Source: Ilex aquifolium (lineage: Eukaryota; Streptophyta; Magnoliopsida; Aquifoliales; Aquifoliaceae). From it: a stretch of 64,000 bases of DNA. Under the pieces are notes generated by a model. The model was given only the letters and a program-made list of their open reading frames with translations, was not told where the DNA came from and did not search any database. Location: the NCBI GenBank assembly GCA_951799425.1, contig OX637401.1, positions 31,483,780 to 31,547,779 of the forward strand, read 5' to 3'. Positions 1 through 10,482 of this stretch are shown piece by piece (position 1 is the first letter of the stretch; each line of letters starts with the position of its first letter). A program made the position numbers and the translations under genes.

Positions 1-1075
1 TGAAGAGTCAAGATTGGGATAGAAAGACTTGAAGATAAATCAGAATTTTAATCCTTATAAGAGTTTAAGTGAGAAGAAAACTCATTTAAAGTTGGATTAG
101 GAAAGTTTCCTAAAAGATAAGGATTTGACACGTCTTCAGTATTTCATTCATAACTTTTGACTCCGATATCGGATTGACCTTATTTTTGTGGGGTTGGAAA
201 GAAGACTTCAAGGGCTACAGAAGTGTATTTCACGAAAATTTCGTGATTCAGTCTCTAAATATGCGAAATTCAAACTCGAAGTCTGGACAAATTTTGTACC
301 TGCGGGCCCCAAGATTTATGGACGGGATTTAACCTTACAAGACATCTTTTTGGGAAAGGAATTCCTTCCAACCTGTACTTAGGATTTATTTTACTATAAA
401 TAAGGGCTCTCATCTATTGAGAGGGGGGGGATCTTTTTGCTCACGAATTCTTCAGTGTATTTTGCAATTCTTTTATCATGTCCGGCTAGAAGATTAAGCT
501 AGGGCTAAGGGAAAACCTCTCAGTGAAGTACGGTATTATCATTGACTTTGTACTTAATGATTTATGATATTGTGTTAATCTAATTTCTGATCTTTTAGTA
601 AAGTTTTTATTCTGTAAAAACTCCTGAGTTGTTGTGCCACGTACATCGATTGCTTGAGTTTCCCTGCGAATAAATAACTGGTTATTCCACGTTTGAAGTG
701 TTAGCATTGTTTCATAAAATAATATGATTAATTTATTATTCAGGTTTCTGAATAATCTTTTGATCATAACTTTTGGTTTCATGACTTGATTTGTTATTTG
801 GGTTAACCGACATTTAATTCCTGTTTCAAATTAAGCCTCAAGTCTTTTATTATTACTGTATGGAATTGAGAGGGAGTACCTAATGCTCTAGTATTTTTAT
901 TACTGATTTTAATTATTAAAGTCAATTGTTTTCAATCAAAACTCCTCAAACAAACTTTCTCTTTTTAATTTATTAGTATTTGTGTGATTGTTTACTTGTT
1001 ACAATTCCTTGTGAATTCGATCTCGGATTTCCGAGAATATATTACTCTGCTCAACCTACGCTTGGGTTTACACTT
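1..1075 (+). mobile_element. LTR-retrotransposon fragment, probable LTR and leader
   Basis: There is no convincing coding sequence. A TATA-like motif (actataaataa, about 392-403) is followed by a leader that resembles the U3-R-U5 of long-LTR Ty3/gypsy elements. The stretch around 1000-1075 looks like the end of such an LTR or leader, where it abuts a copia fragment in the opposite orientation. The assignment rests on style only, because no second LTR or target-site duplication lies inside the window. Short open frames here show no recognisable domain. Confidence 0.3.
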
Positions 1076-1288
1076 TTAAAGTTGAAGCAGTAGGCTTCCA
1101 TACGGACAGCCCACACTTGATAATTTATTCCATCAAACACTGGAGGTGCCAGTGCATTCAGTGAAGTTTCTGAGGTCATTCTGAATATTGTTTGTAGGTT
1201 TTTTTTTGTGTTTTGGATAGGGTAGATGGTGGTGTATAGGCTCACTCACCTCATAGGTTGCTCAAGAACTTGGCTCTGATACCAATTT
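1051..1288 (-). mobile_element. Truncated Ty1/copia internal start: PBS plus N-terminal gag
   Basis: The minus-strand frame 1245-1051 contains PPVFDGINYQVWAVRMEAY, the start of a copia-type gag (DUF4219-like). To its right, 1271-1284 read in reverse is TGGTATCAGAGCCA, the usual plant copia primer-binding site matching initiator Met-tRNA. Primer site, short leader and gag start are in the correct order next to the LTR at 1289-1624. Everything downstream of the gag start is missing, so the element is a dead 5' stub. Confidence 0.65.
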
Positions 1289-1624
1289 GTAGGTTTTGAT
1301 AGAAACAAAGTGTAGAAACTCTTAGGAAGCAACAGAACGTTGAGTGATCTGAAGTTATAATTTATTAAGCTTCAAAGCACTTATTTATACAGTTAGCTTA
1401 AAACAGAAAAACATAAAAAGTGTAGTTTAATATGTTACCTGCAGATACCTCCTAAAAAATAGCAACAAACCTGCTACCTATAGATACTTCCTAAAGAATA
1501 GAAACAAACCAACAAATACTTCCTAAGGAATAGGTAAATCTTCCATATGACTAACTTATTTGACTACTTCCACTTCAATCTACTCAGCTCCATGTCAGCA
1601 GCTCCTAGGACATGTCATTCAACA
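1289..1624 (-). mobile_element. Copia 5' LTR (336 bp)
   Basis: On the plus strand the segment begins TGTAGG and ends TTCAACA, giving the TG...CA ends expected of an LTR, and it lies four bases from the Met-tRNA-type primer site. Its right edge coincides with the point where similarity to the 23.9 kb copy of the FIP1 exon starts, so the copia element inserted into, or truncated, that duplicate. The matching 3' LTR is not in the window. Confidence 0.55.
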
Positions 1625-3368
1625 GAACAGCACTTTTTATCTCGTTTTGCTATCCACAATAGACAGCCTAGTGCTAATCCATTCAACCTGTTCTGAGTCA
1701 AACCTGAAACCACAATTCTGTTGTTACTACTTCGGCTGAGGTATGAGATGCACCTGCATTCTCTCGGACCTAACTTCCACCCCATCTCCTCTTCCGCATT
1801 GGCCTTTGTTGTTGCTTATTCTGAGTTGTTTCCACAACTGAATCAACCGGAGGGTCGACAGCCCAGTCTGTGTCATTTCTTAGAGTAATGGGCTCCTTAA
1901 ACCGTTCTCTTCGTTTTTCCATCTTTGCTATCACCTCAAGAATCCGAGGGTTATTTTTCTCAACAACCACATATCCATTTTTTTGCTTTTTCGCCATTTA
2001 ACTTCTTCACATCACTGATTTGTCACACATCAGCAGATGCACATATCTTTTTCACTGGGTTCACATTTATTGCTTCGGTTATTATCTGACCTTCCTCAAT
2101 AATCCAAAGCTTCAGTGTGCTGCGTTACAGGGAACTTGTCAAGCCATTCGTTGCCATTCTGGTTGGTTTCAACTTTGGAGTCGTCCAATTGAGCTACTTT
2201 CTCCACATGAGATTCGTTGAAACCCTTGCAAGTTTTCTGCTTGACATCAATTATCCGGTCCATGTTTTCATGTCTATCATTGTACATTACACTTCCAGCT
2301 TTGAAGCATCTTCCAGAGGACTGCAGGGTGTATTGCCATGAGAAAATTTCACACAATTGAATGTTCTACAGGCTAAGAAAGACATTTAAGCTTACTGAGA
2401 AGAAATGGATAAGCTTAAGCAAGATGAAAAAGCTGTTACTGCAAGCATTTGGCAAAGAATTATAAATACACAACCAAAAATGCCGTTTAAAAGAATGGGT
2501 TAGAACCCAGTATTAACAAAACCTGAAGACAAACAGGGTTAGTCAACCATTCAAAAATAAGTAAGGTGAAACTCGAATTATCTTCGACTAAGCAGGTCAT
2601 CCAAACTACAACATGTATGACATAGAGAAACATATAATACCCGGAATTAAAAATATTAACATCTAGTGTTCCGTGATCTTGGTACTTGCAAGTACCTAAA
2701 TTTACTTCATGTAAAGAGAGAAAAAAAAAAAGAAGAGTACTAATAAGATGATCAGAACCAACTGTAAATATAAAGGACAAGCAACTGATGCTTCATTGCA
2801 TCCTTGCATTCATTTGATCAAGTAGCACAAAATGATACCTGGACCAACACTCGGCCACACAATGGCCACGTAGGCATGACCAAGTTACGATTGTGAAGCT
2901 CAAACATGAGATGTCAAATTGCTTAACCTTTAGATCATATCGAAGGCTAAGTCAAATTCCTTTCCCTCTAGACATTTTATCGAAGGCCAAAGAAAGATAG
3001 AGTATTGGCCCCGTCGCCAAGATAAATAATCAACAAGTTTTCCTATACCATCCTATGGATGGAATGGATAATCACAAGTCCAATTACTGATGCAGGAACA
3101 ACACCTCCTTTGGATGAGATGGATAATAATTCTACCTGAATAAAACTGGTTTATCTCCATCCGATCCCTGAGCTGACAAACAATAAACAGGAAGCTGAGA
3201 CCACAAATAACAGATGACCACCTCTATAGTCGATCTCAAACACGACAAAAATAGTTCTTCAATCTTTATGTTCAAACAATTACATTAATTGCACTTCATG
3301 TGATGACCAGCAATCAACTCAAATCCCTGACCTGTGACTTTCCAATCGACATTCAAAGCCAGCAATGT
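1625..3368 (-). pseudogene. Duplicated, decayed terminal exon and intron flank of the FIP1-like gene
   Basis: This stretch is nearly identical to 23937-25608, which holds the last exon of the FIP1-like gene and about 1 kb of its upstream intron. The exon part is 2320-1770. An extra base near 2100 turns the frame after HTEALD into a stop, and the frame is recovered further on. The C-terminal signature KMEKRRERFKEPI and the RKRRWGGS ending are still readable. No other FIP1 exons accompany it and no promoter is seen, so this is a partial segmental duplicate. Similarity stops at 'agcaatgt' (3361-3368) on the right and at the copia LTR on the left. Confidence 0.82.
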
Positions 3369-3694
3369 TACCGTCTCTCAAGTTTCAAATGATCCTCTAG
3401 TTCAAAAACTTTTTTAGAGAGTTTGAGAGATGAAGGCGGAAATTTTTTGAAAAATTGTTGTGTATTTGGGTAAGTAAGTGAGTAACTTTTAGCATGTTAT
3501 TAAACATCGGACGTGTCTATTGTTCATAAGCTTCTCTCTATTCCTTTAAAACTAGACTCGATCTTTTGAAGATCATGGATGGGTATGAGTTTATTATGTC
3601 TGTGACTATCTTATTGCTGATGCTAGTATGATTAGTGGCAGCAAACGATGGGTACGATTTATAACTTGTTTCGAGATGAATGGATCCCACTGGT
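3369..3694. other. Spacer, no gene recognised
   Basis: Sequence between the FIP1 duplicate and the jacalin pseudo-exon. It presumably contained the promoter or leader of the lectin copy. No TATA box or first exon can be placed with confidence. Confidence 0.4.
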
Positions 3695-3792
3695 ATGATC
3701 AAAATTGGTCCAGCAGGGTACCTTGGTACAAGTAGAACTGAAATCGTTCAGATCTTTTTATATCACATGGGGAGGGACAAATCAATACCATC
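3695..3792 (+). pseudogene. Jacalin-related lectin pseudo-exon, 5' half
   Basis: From the ATG at 3695 the frame reads MIKIGPAGYLG and then EIVQIF, the first beta-strands of a jacalin domain. It aligns with the better preserved exon at 19864. Against that copy there is a net 2-base deletion between about 3760 and 3785, so the frame no longer joins to the continuing SIQFQY-type segment. The exon is then cut at 3792 by the 13.5 kb LTR element and resumes at 17302. Both the frameshift and the insertion argue that this copy is dead. Confidence 0.75.
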
Positions 3793-4508
3793 TGATGGTG
3801 TACACCTACTCGAATGAGCTATGGAACTGAATTATTTGGTATGAATGATCTGTATGGTGATTAATACGGTATCTGAGTTGCAAGTCTCGTGTCTAATAAT
3901 GCAGGTGAATGCTTTGGGGAACAAGGAAAGGGATGATAACACGACAGAATTATAGTGGTTCACCGGCCTGAGCTCAGCTAGTCCACTCTGTAATGGAGTC
4001 TCTAGCTCCTCTCTCTCTCTTATTGATGGTGTTCAATGTATTACAGTCCAATCGCCAGGGTATTAGGGTTTCTAGTTGTTCTTTTTTTTTAATAGAGGCT
4101 TGCCCTCCTTTTTATAGCCTCATGCTTACCTCTAATTCGAGATCACCTCCTATAATGGAGGGATCTTGCCCTATCTTCATCTATAATTTCGGAGTTACCT
4201 AAAATTCATATGGCCGGCTTTTATGGTTTCCACCTCGAGATCTTTGCCTTCTTCCATGGGATTCTCCTTAGTTTTAGGAGAGGACCCCGGTTGGTTACGG
4301 GTTTTATGCCTTGGATCCAGCTTAATCTCTATCACGAAGGTATCTGTGGCCCTCTTGCCCTTTCTTGTTCGTGTCTCTTGAGGGGAGGTCTGAGCTCAGC
4401 TGGCTGAGCTCAGACTGTGGCTTAAATGAGCTCTACTTCCCTCCTCTGAGCTCCTGAGCTGAGCTTACCTCCAGAGCTCATCGTTGGGTTTTATTTCAGG
4501 TATCATCA
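3793..4508 (-). repeat. 3' LTR of the 13.5 kb element
   Basis: 716 bp, beginning TGATGGTGTA and ending TATCATCA, so the ends form a short inverted repeat TGATG...CATCA. It holds a reverse-strand TATA box (cctttttatag, 4107-4117). It pairs with 16585-17301; scattered substitutions and a small length change in a T-run separate the two. Confidence 0.95.
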
Positions 4509-4521
4509 GTTGCCCCCCAGC
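4509..4521 (-). promoter_or_regulatory. Polypurine tract of the 13.5 kb element
   Basis: Read in reverse, a G-rich run (GCTGGGGGGCAAC) lies directly against the 3' LTR, where plus-strand DNA priming is expected. The same run lies at the same place in the small element at 44646-48563. Confidence 0.7.
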
Positions 4522-4681
4522 TCTTGTCTAAGTTAGCTTAGGCAAGGGCTGAACTGTTTCTCGATCAGAACTAGATCTGCATGTGATCTCCTTTGGCTTT
4601 CCACGTGACTGAAGATTTTTGACGGTTTGTAGTGATCATGACTCTCCTCGATTCCCACGCATGTCTCAGCCCACGTCCTTC

Positions 4682-5169
4682 AAGCTTTAAATACCCAAAA
4701 CGGCTACCTGAACCGTTTCTTTACACTATTCATCTTCTCCTCTGTTTCTCTGTACTTCTTGCCTCTGCGAATTCTTGGGTCCTAGTCTAGAAGCTCTTTG
4801 ATTCTTTGCCCTAAATCGGCCTTTGTTCGATTCGAGGACTCGCAGTGCTTCCCCTCTTTGATTTGGCCTCGGATTGTTGTTCGTCGCTTCTCCCCAACTA
4901 GGTACGCTTTCCCTATCCTCTTTTCGGCTTTTCCAACTCTGGACCCTTCGAGTTTTAGGTGGTTGCTGCATTTTTGGACCCATAGGTTCTTTTTCTTCTG
5001 GTCCCGTGATCGTTGCCTGTCTCCCCTTCCTCATTTTGTGGACTGGAGTTCCATCGTGCACATACTCGCTGTTGGGAGTTACTGTGCTGACCCTAGGGTT
5101 ATTAGGGAAAGTTTAGTTAGTGTTCTCCCTCTTTATCGCTCTTTCAATCTCCCTTTTTCTTGTCCAATT
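4682..5169 (+). promoter_or_regulatory. Putative promoter and leader of antisense gene A
   Basis: A TATA-like tttaaatac at about 4686 is followed by a pyrimidine-rich leader and then by the ATG at 5170. The open frame extends upstream to 4798, but the segment before 5170 has no resemblance to the protein family, so I take 5170 as the start. Inferred from position only. Confidence 0.4.
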
Positions 5170-7819
5170 ATGTCTGCTTCTTCTGGTGCTACTCGTTCCT
5201 CTGTTTCCCTACTAGGGGACCGGTCTGAGGACACCGACTTAGGGGATGTTGGTGATGAAATTGATAACTTTCCTGGTGTGGAGGCTGTAGAAGCCGAGGT
5301 CTGCACCGAGGAACCTCCCTCTACCTTATCTCCCACGCCCCCCAAACCTGACAAAGGTAAGGGCAAGGTGAGTGGAGTTGGGGTTGAAGAAAAAGAATCA
5401 TACCTGGGGGCCGCCTTTAGGCATGCCGAGTCTGTGGGCCATAGTAGAGAGGTCCCTGGGTTAATGAGAGCTTATAAAGCTCGATACGGCTTTCCTCCTG
5501 GGGTTGAGCCCTGGTGCCCTGATAATTCCATTTACTATGTAGAACAAGTGCGCCAGAGGGTCTGTTTCTTCCTAGCTGCCTTTGAGAATGGTCTTCGCTT
5601 TCCTTTGCCTCCCTTCATTAAGACTGTTCTTCAACACTTTAATGTTTGCCCTTCCCAGATTTCTCCCAACTTCTATGGCGTCATGGTTAGTCTCCTAGTC
5701 ATCTTTAAGAAACATAAACTCGGGGTTCCTAGCATTTCTTTGCTAATGGAGCTCTTCAACGTCAAACTGACCTCCGCCGAAGGTTTTCTGTATATTTCCA
5801 AGCGAACTAAAGCTAGGAAAATTATCACTGACCTCCCCTCTTCTCACAAGGCGTGGAAAAAACATTTCTTTTATATTGGGGGTACCAATTAGGAGTACAA
5901 CCCTGCAGATAAGACAGATACTCTTGGTATCCCTAGAGCTTGGACTATCCCAGAAAACTTGCGTGAGTCTTTACTCGAGCTGACTGAGCTCTGATTTAGA
6001 ACTTATGGGCCTCTTGCCTTTCTCTTACTTGCATACTTTTTCTTTCAGGTGGTCGCCCTGAGCTCAGCTCTGAAGATAAGAAGGTGCTAGTGAAGTTAGG
6101 AAAAATCAAGCCAGAGAGGTACGCTGATCTTATTAATTCTCAGAATCTGGTGAAGCTAGGTCTGAGTCCTCCTTCGGCGACCCTAGCCATTCCATTATCC
6201 ATTGTAGAAGCTGAAGAAGGTAATACCATTATCACTTTCTTTCTTCTTCTCTTTCGTTTCCTCTTACAGCTCTTGATTCCAACCAGACCTTCCAGGCCCT
6301 TCTACCATGAAGTCCACTCCTGAAGAACTTAAGGCCAAGGTGGATGAGCTGATGAAAGGTGGTAGATCCAGCAAGCGCAAGGCCCGGGTCAGTTCTGGGA
6401 GTGGTCCGAACACCCGGGCTAAAATCCCCAGATTGGAGGTGCCTTCACCCCCCTCTGCTACTGAAGAACTGGTTCCCAACAAGGCATCGCCTTCCTCAAC
6501 CGGCACTCCTCAAATTGCAGTCACTTCTTCCTCTCCAGTGGCCCATCCTGGGTTGGTGCCTGCTCAAGAGGGAGGTCAGGCTTCCCCTTCCTCCTCTGAG
6601 GTCGAGAGAGCTTTGGGATTGATTCCCGACCTCCAGCCCAGAGATTTCACATTCAGTGCCTCTGGGAAGATGGTTGAGAAAGAGAGAAAATCTGAGGAAG
6701 AAGATGAGGATTCTTTCTTTGACAACATGGATCTTGCTGCGGGAGCTCTTTCTTCTATTTTTTCTGAGTCTAATGTCCTGAAGGCTGCTTCTATGCCCCT
6801 TGAGGAATCCATCTCTTCAGCTCTTCAGGGAGCAGCTGCTGTAAGTGCTAGCACTTTTTCCTCTTTACTTATTTTTGTTTCGTGGTCTGACGTAATTTGC
6901 TGCACTTTCTTTATATTCTCAGGCTGCCCTCCATGCGAAAGGTCTGCTGCACCGAGTTCGGTCTCAAGAGAGCTCTTTTAAGGTTCTGAAGACGTATAAG
7001 GTCAGGGTTTCTGAATTGTCCCTTGAGAATGAAGACCTCAGGGCTCAGAACGAAGACCTCAGGGCTCAGGTGGAGAGCCTCAAAGAGCAAACGGTGAAAC
7101 AAGCCTCCGACCTCAAACATACATTAACCGTCAAGGTCAGAGCTGAGGAAGGGGAAAATAAAGCTCGAGATGAGCTAAGACTAGTTAAGGAGGACCTGCA
7201 GCTTAAGGTTGAGGCGTGGTCCAAGGCTAGCCAAGAGGCTTTTAACGCCAAGAAAGAGCTTAGCCTGGCCAATCAAGATTATCTCGCCCTCAACGAGGCA
7301 AATGGCAAGCTCTGCGAGGAGCTCGAGGAGCAGAAAGATTTGGTCAAACAGAGGGATAAAGAGATTGCCGAGCTTAGAGATGAGGCCACCACTTTGTGGG
7401 CTACTGGATGGCTTGCCTTTAGGCGCAAGACTATCAAAGCTTTTCCAGACCTTGACTTCAACTTCCCTATCCCCACTGAGGAAGAAATGGAAGAATCTAG
7501 CTCTGATAATGAGGAAGATGTCTCGGTCCCACCATCAGCTACCTTGAGTCAAGACATACCTGCCCCTGGGACCTCTGGAGCTCTTATCGTGCTTCCTGAG
7601 CCTCCAACTGCGACTCCTGAGCTCCCTGCTGTAGATCCTGTTGTTCCTGTTTCCACACCGTTTTCAGCTGACTTGGTGACTGAGGCCCTTGCTCAAGACC
7701 CGGACTCAACGGGAGCAGGGACCCAAGGCCTTTCTGGAAGCTCTTCCCTTGCTTCTGCTGTTGAGGGCTCATCTACTGAGCTGCTAGATCCTTCAATTAC
7801 TCCCCCTCCAGAAACTTAG
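5170..7819 (+). pseudogene. Antisense gene A: gypsy-associated accessory protein (PF04195-like), broken
   Basis: Runs opposite to gag-pol. Exon 1 (5170-5962) has an acidic, Ser/Pro-rich start, then the conserved block LPPFIKTVLQHFNVCPSQIS and a second block ending KKHFFYIGG. These resemble the plant 'putative gypsy type transposon' family (PF04195, from memory). A stop TAG at 5890-5892 interrupts this block; 23 further sensible codons follow to a GT donor at 5963. Exon 2 is 6049-6219. A possible 50-bp intron (6220-6269) leads to a segment whose frame no longer matches the one starting at ATG 6307. Exon 3 ends at 6840 (donor GTAAGT). Exon 4 (6923-7819) encodes a long coiled coil (about 7020-7390) and an acidic Pro/Ser tail. 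It is therefore a spliced gene with one nonsense codon and one probable frameshift. Its function is unknown. It is paralogous to gene B at 8875. Confidence 0.7.
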
Positions 7820-8022
7820 GACTTTTTAGTTGTAATTTCTTTGTAAAATTTTTTTGAGATGCAGCTTTGACTTGGGCTAGGACTTTGTGTTACTTTGCAA
7901 TCTTCATCTTGTTTTTCCTTTGCTGGTTTAGCACATGTATATCTTTGAATTTCGATTCCGAACTGCTCACTTACTTGTTTTGCTTTATATGTGTTTTGCT
8001 TTGTATACTCCCCTTGCCTCTT

Positions 8023-8061
8023 TTTTGCTTTGAGGGGTGCTGTGCACTTCTTAAAGCAAAA
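8023..8061 (+). other. 16-bp stem-loop after antisense gene A
   Basis: Arms TTTTGCTTTGAGGGGT (8023-8038) and ACTTCTTAAAGCAAAA (8046-8061) enclose a 7-base loop. The three departures from perfect complementarity are all G opposite T, that is G-U pairs if the plus strand is the RNA; in the other strand they would be A-C mismatches. Related stems occur at 8411-8450 and 45375-45410. Confidence 0.6.
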
Positions 8062-8196
8062 TTACTAGATTTGAAGAGTATAGAAGACTTGGTGTTGTGC
8101 TCAATGGATTCTCCTGAGCTATTGAGCTTGGTAGTTGGTATCCTAGGGATCCCTTCCCTTTTCTTCTCCATTCTGAGCCACACAGCTTGATATTGT

Positions 8197-8373
8197 GAAC
8201 TTAGGAGTTCTTACTGAGCTACGTAGCCCCTTTCGTGAACTTAAAAGTTCTTGCTGAGCTTCGGGGCTCTTCTGCCTGAACTTAAAAATTCTTTCTGAGC
8301 TCCATGGCTCCTTTGTGTGAACTTAAAAGTTCTTTCTGAGCTTCATGGCTCTTTTGTGTGAACTTAAAAGTTC
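8197..8373 (+). repeat. Hairpin array 1 (alternating two-hairpin units, about 43 bp)
   Basis: Five GAACT-tnaa-AGTTC-type hairpins alternate with four GAGCT-nnnn-GGCTC hairpins. The arms are mostly kept, while the four loop bases of the second type vary (acgt, tcgg, ccat, tcat). The array lies about 380 bp after the stop of antisense gene A. The same two hairpin types make up the 40-bp repeats at 45585-46504. Confidence 0.75.
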
Positions 8374-8410
8374 TTTCTGTGTTTTCTTTTTCTTGTACTT
8401 CCCCTACCCC

Positions 8411-8450
8411 CCTTGCTTTGAGAAGTGCTTCAGTCCTTCTTCAAGCAAGG
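8411..8450 (+). other. 15-bp stem-loop
   Basis: Arms CCTTGCTTTGAGAAG and CTTCTTCAAGCAAGG enclose a 10-base loop. There is one mismatch and one G-U pair in the plus-strand sense. It is the second member of the TTGCTT...AAGCAA stem family. Confidence 0.6.
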
Positions 8451-8874
8451 CTATGGACTTCACGAGCTGCTAAGTTCTTTTGATGAACCGAGGAACCCAT
8501 CAGGAACTCTTCCATTCTGATGTGAGCAGGGCTCTTGGAATTGCAAGTCTCAAAGACTTGCTATACAGGTGCTCTGTTTTTGACTGGGCTGAGCTCAAAC
8601 ATGAAGGATATTCTTCTTGGGTGGGGTCAGAATTCCCTTCGGTTGTCTTGAGTGCAATAGGAGGGGTAGTCTTGTGCTGATTTCCTTTTCCCGCCTTTTT
8701 CCCAACCGTTTTCCATAACCGCAACCACCTTTATTTATTAAGAAACCAAAAAGACAACCGATTCCTTTTCTCGTGTCTTTTGGTTTCTTAAAAACTCCCA
8801 ACTTTCTCTAAGTTTCCTTTCATCTGTTTTCTTGATTCTTCGTGGTTACTCTCTGTTTTTGATCTTGATCTCTA
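8451..8874 (+). promoter_or_regulatory. Spacer and probable promoter of antisense gene B
   Basis: No domain-bearing frame is seen. An AT-rich tttatttatta at about 8730 and a pyrimidine-rich leader before the ATG at 8875 are consistent with a plant promoter. Weak, positional evidence. Confidence 0.35.
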
Positions 8875-9962
8875 ATGGCGGTCCCTAGTTCTTCTTTGTT
8901 CGAGGAGCGGACTTCCTTCGGAATCGAATGGAAGTGGCACTGTCGCTACCTATCTCCCTCTACCCTTGAGCCCTCTGATTTGAAAACCATCAAGAAACAG
9001 TTCCTTCTTGATCTTGAGTTGCCTTTGCGAGTCCCTACTCCAGATGAGCCCTGCAACTACCTTCCTCGAGGGGAAGTCTGCTTCTTTGAAGGTGCCATGG
9101 ACATGGGACTTCGCCTTCCCATTCATCCGGCCATAGGGCGAGTTCTTGCCTACTATGGCCTGTGTCCTTCTCGCCTTTCTCCACGAGGATGGGCCGCTAT
9201 GGTAAGCTTTTTCTTGTTCTGCCGCCTACATGCCATTGGCAGGTTCCCCTTTGTCTCTGAGTTTCTATACTTCTTCGAGATCGAAGAAGATGATGCCCCC
9301 TGCTTCAGCTTCTTCCGTTGGAGGAATTTCAAATTACGCCCTTTGATTCTAGATCTTCCCTCCAATCCTGAAGGGTGGTCTAAACGTTTCTTTTTTGCTT
9401 CTGGGGAGTCTTGGAGGTCCACTGAGGATCGTTGTCGTGAAGCTAGGATCCCACGGTCCTGGAAGAGCTTCTCTCGCACTGGTAGGTTCGAGCTGAGCTC
9501 TTCTGCATATTTCTTTTTTAAGATACATCCTTACTATGTTTTTGCTGTGCAGGTCCACCTGATCTGGATGTGCCAGAGATGGTGAATATCAACGAGTTGC
9601 TACTTGCGGAGTCTAGGACTTATTCTGAACTGATGACGAATGAGAACCTTTATTTGTTTGGGGCCCTGGCAACTGAGTATGAATTTTCCTCTGTTCCCTA
9701 CTCTTCCTGGACTTCTTTCTCTGATTCTGAGGAGGTAGGGGATGCTGACGAGGCGGGAGATACCGGCACAAGTTCAAAGAAGCGTAAGAGGGATGGTTCC
9801 TCTTCCCCTGACTCTCTGTCCACCATTTTCCTTACCCCAATGGGTCAGAAGCTTCTTGACGCACTTTACAAGGCTGAGCAAAAAAGGGATGAGCTGAAGA
9901 AGGAGAATGCTTGCCTGAAAGAAGAAGTTGCTGAGCTGAGGTCTCAGCTTAAAAAGGATTAG
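8875..9962 (+). CDS. Antisense gene B: gypsy-associated accessory protein (PF04195-like), intact
   Basis: Two exons, 8875-9481 and 9553-9962, joined across a 71-bp GT-AG intron (GTAGG...TGCAG), give an uninterrupted protein of about 338 aa. Residues about 80-190 contain LRLPIHPAIGRVLAYYGLCP, then WAAMVSFFLFCRLH and WSKRFFFASG, matching the layout of gene A and of the PF04195-type family (family name from memory). The second exon has an acidic stretch, a basic cluster KKRKR (possible nuclear signal) and a C-terminal coiled coil (AEQKRDELKKENACLKEE). It lies in the Tat element on the strand opposite to gag-pol and ends shortly before a hairpin array. The intact frame and clean intron contrast with the stop-ridden gag-pol. 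The role is unknown; related antisense frames occur in other Tat-type elements. Confidence 0.75.
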
Positions 9963-10184
9963 GACCTCTATCCCCTTGTATTTCCTTTCTTTTCTTGAAC
10001 GATGCCAAATTATGAATCTCTTTATACTTTTCTGAACATTTATATTCTAGGATTTTCTGAATACCAGGTCTTTTGCTTTTGAATATGCATGCCCATATAA
10101 GAGCTGAGGGGCTTATCTCTTGTGATTTAAGGAGCTCGTTCCGAATTCTGTAAACTTGTTTCAGCATATTCTTCGTGTTTAGAA

Positions 10185-10325
10185 CACGAACGTGGATGAA
10201 AAACAGAAGATCATGCTTGCACTGACCTTAGTCCCTGACTAGTTCCACAGGTCGGACCACGAACATTGATGGAAAACAGAAGATCATGTTTGCACTGACC
10301 TTAATTCCCAATTGATTTCGTAGGT
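10185..10325 (+). repeat. Imperfect ~75-bp direct duplication
   Basis: The block containing 'aaaacagaagatcatg' and 'ttgcactgacctta' occurs twice in succession with few differences. It lies between the stop of gene B and hairpin array 2. No function is apparent. Confidence 0.6.
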
Positions 10326-10482
10326 AATCTCCGCTGTACTAAACATATTGGGGTCTTCAAGTGCGTAGGCAGTGCACTAGGACTATTAGTCGTGAGGGAA
10401 TCTACTGTTGGTGTCTCCAAGAAGAGACCAGCTTTGAATCTTATGAGCTTAGAAGCTTGCATGGGTTGAGGAGCTCGTTTTG

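Noticed and set aside
4210-4407. 65-codon plus-strand frame in the LTR, repeated at 17003-17200
   Set aside because: Present twice only because both LTRs are copies; no domain and opposite to the element's transcription.
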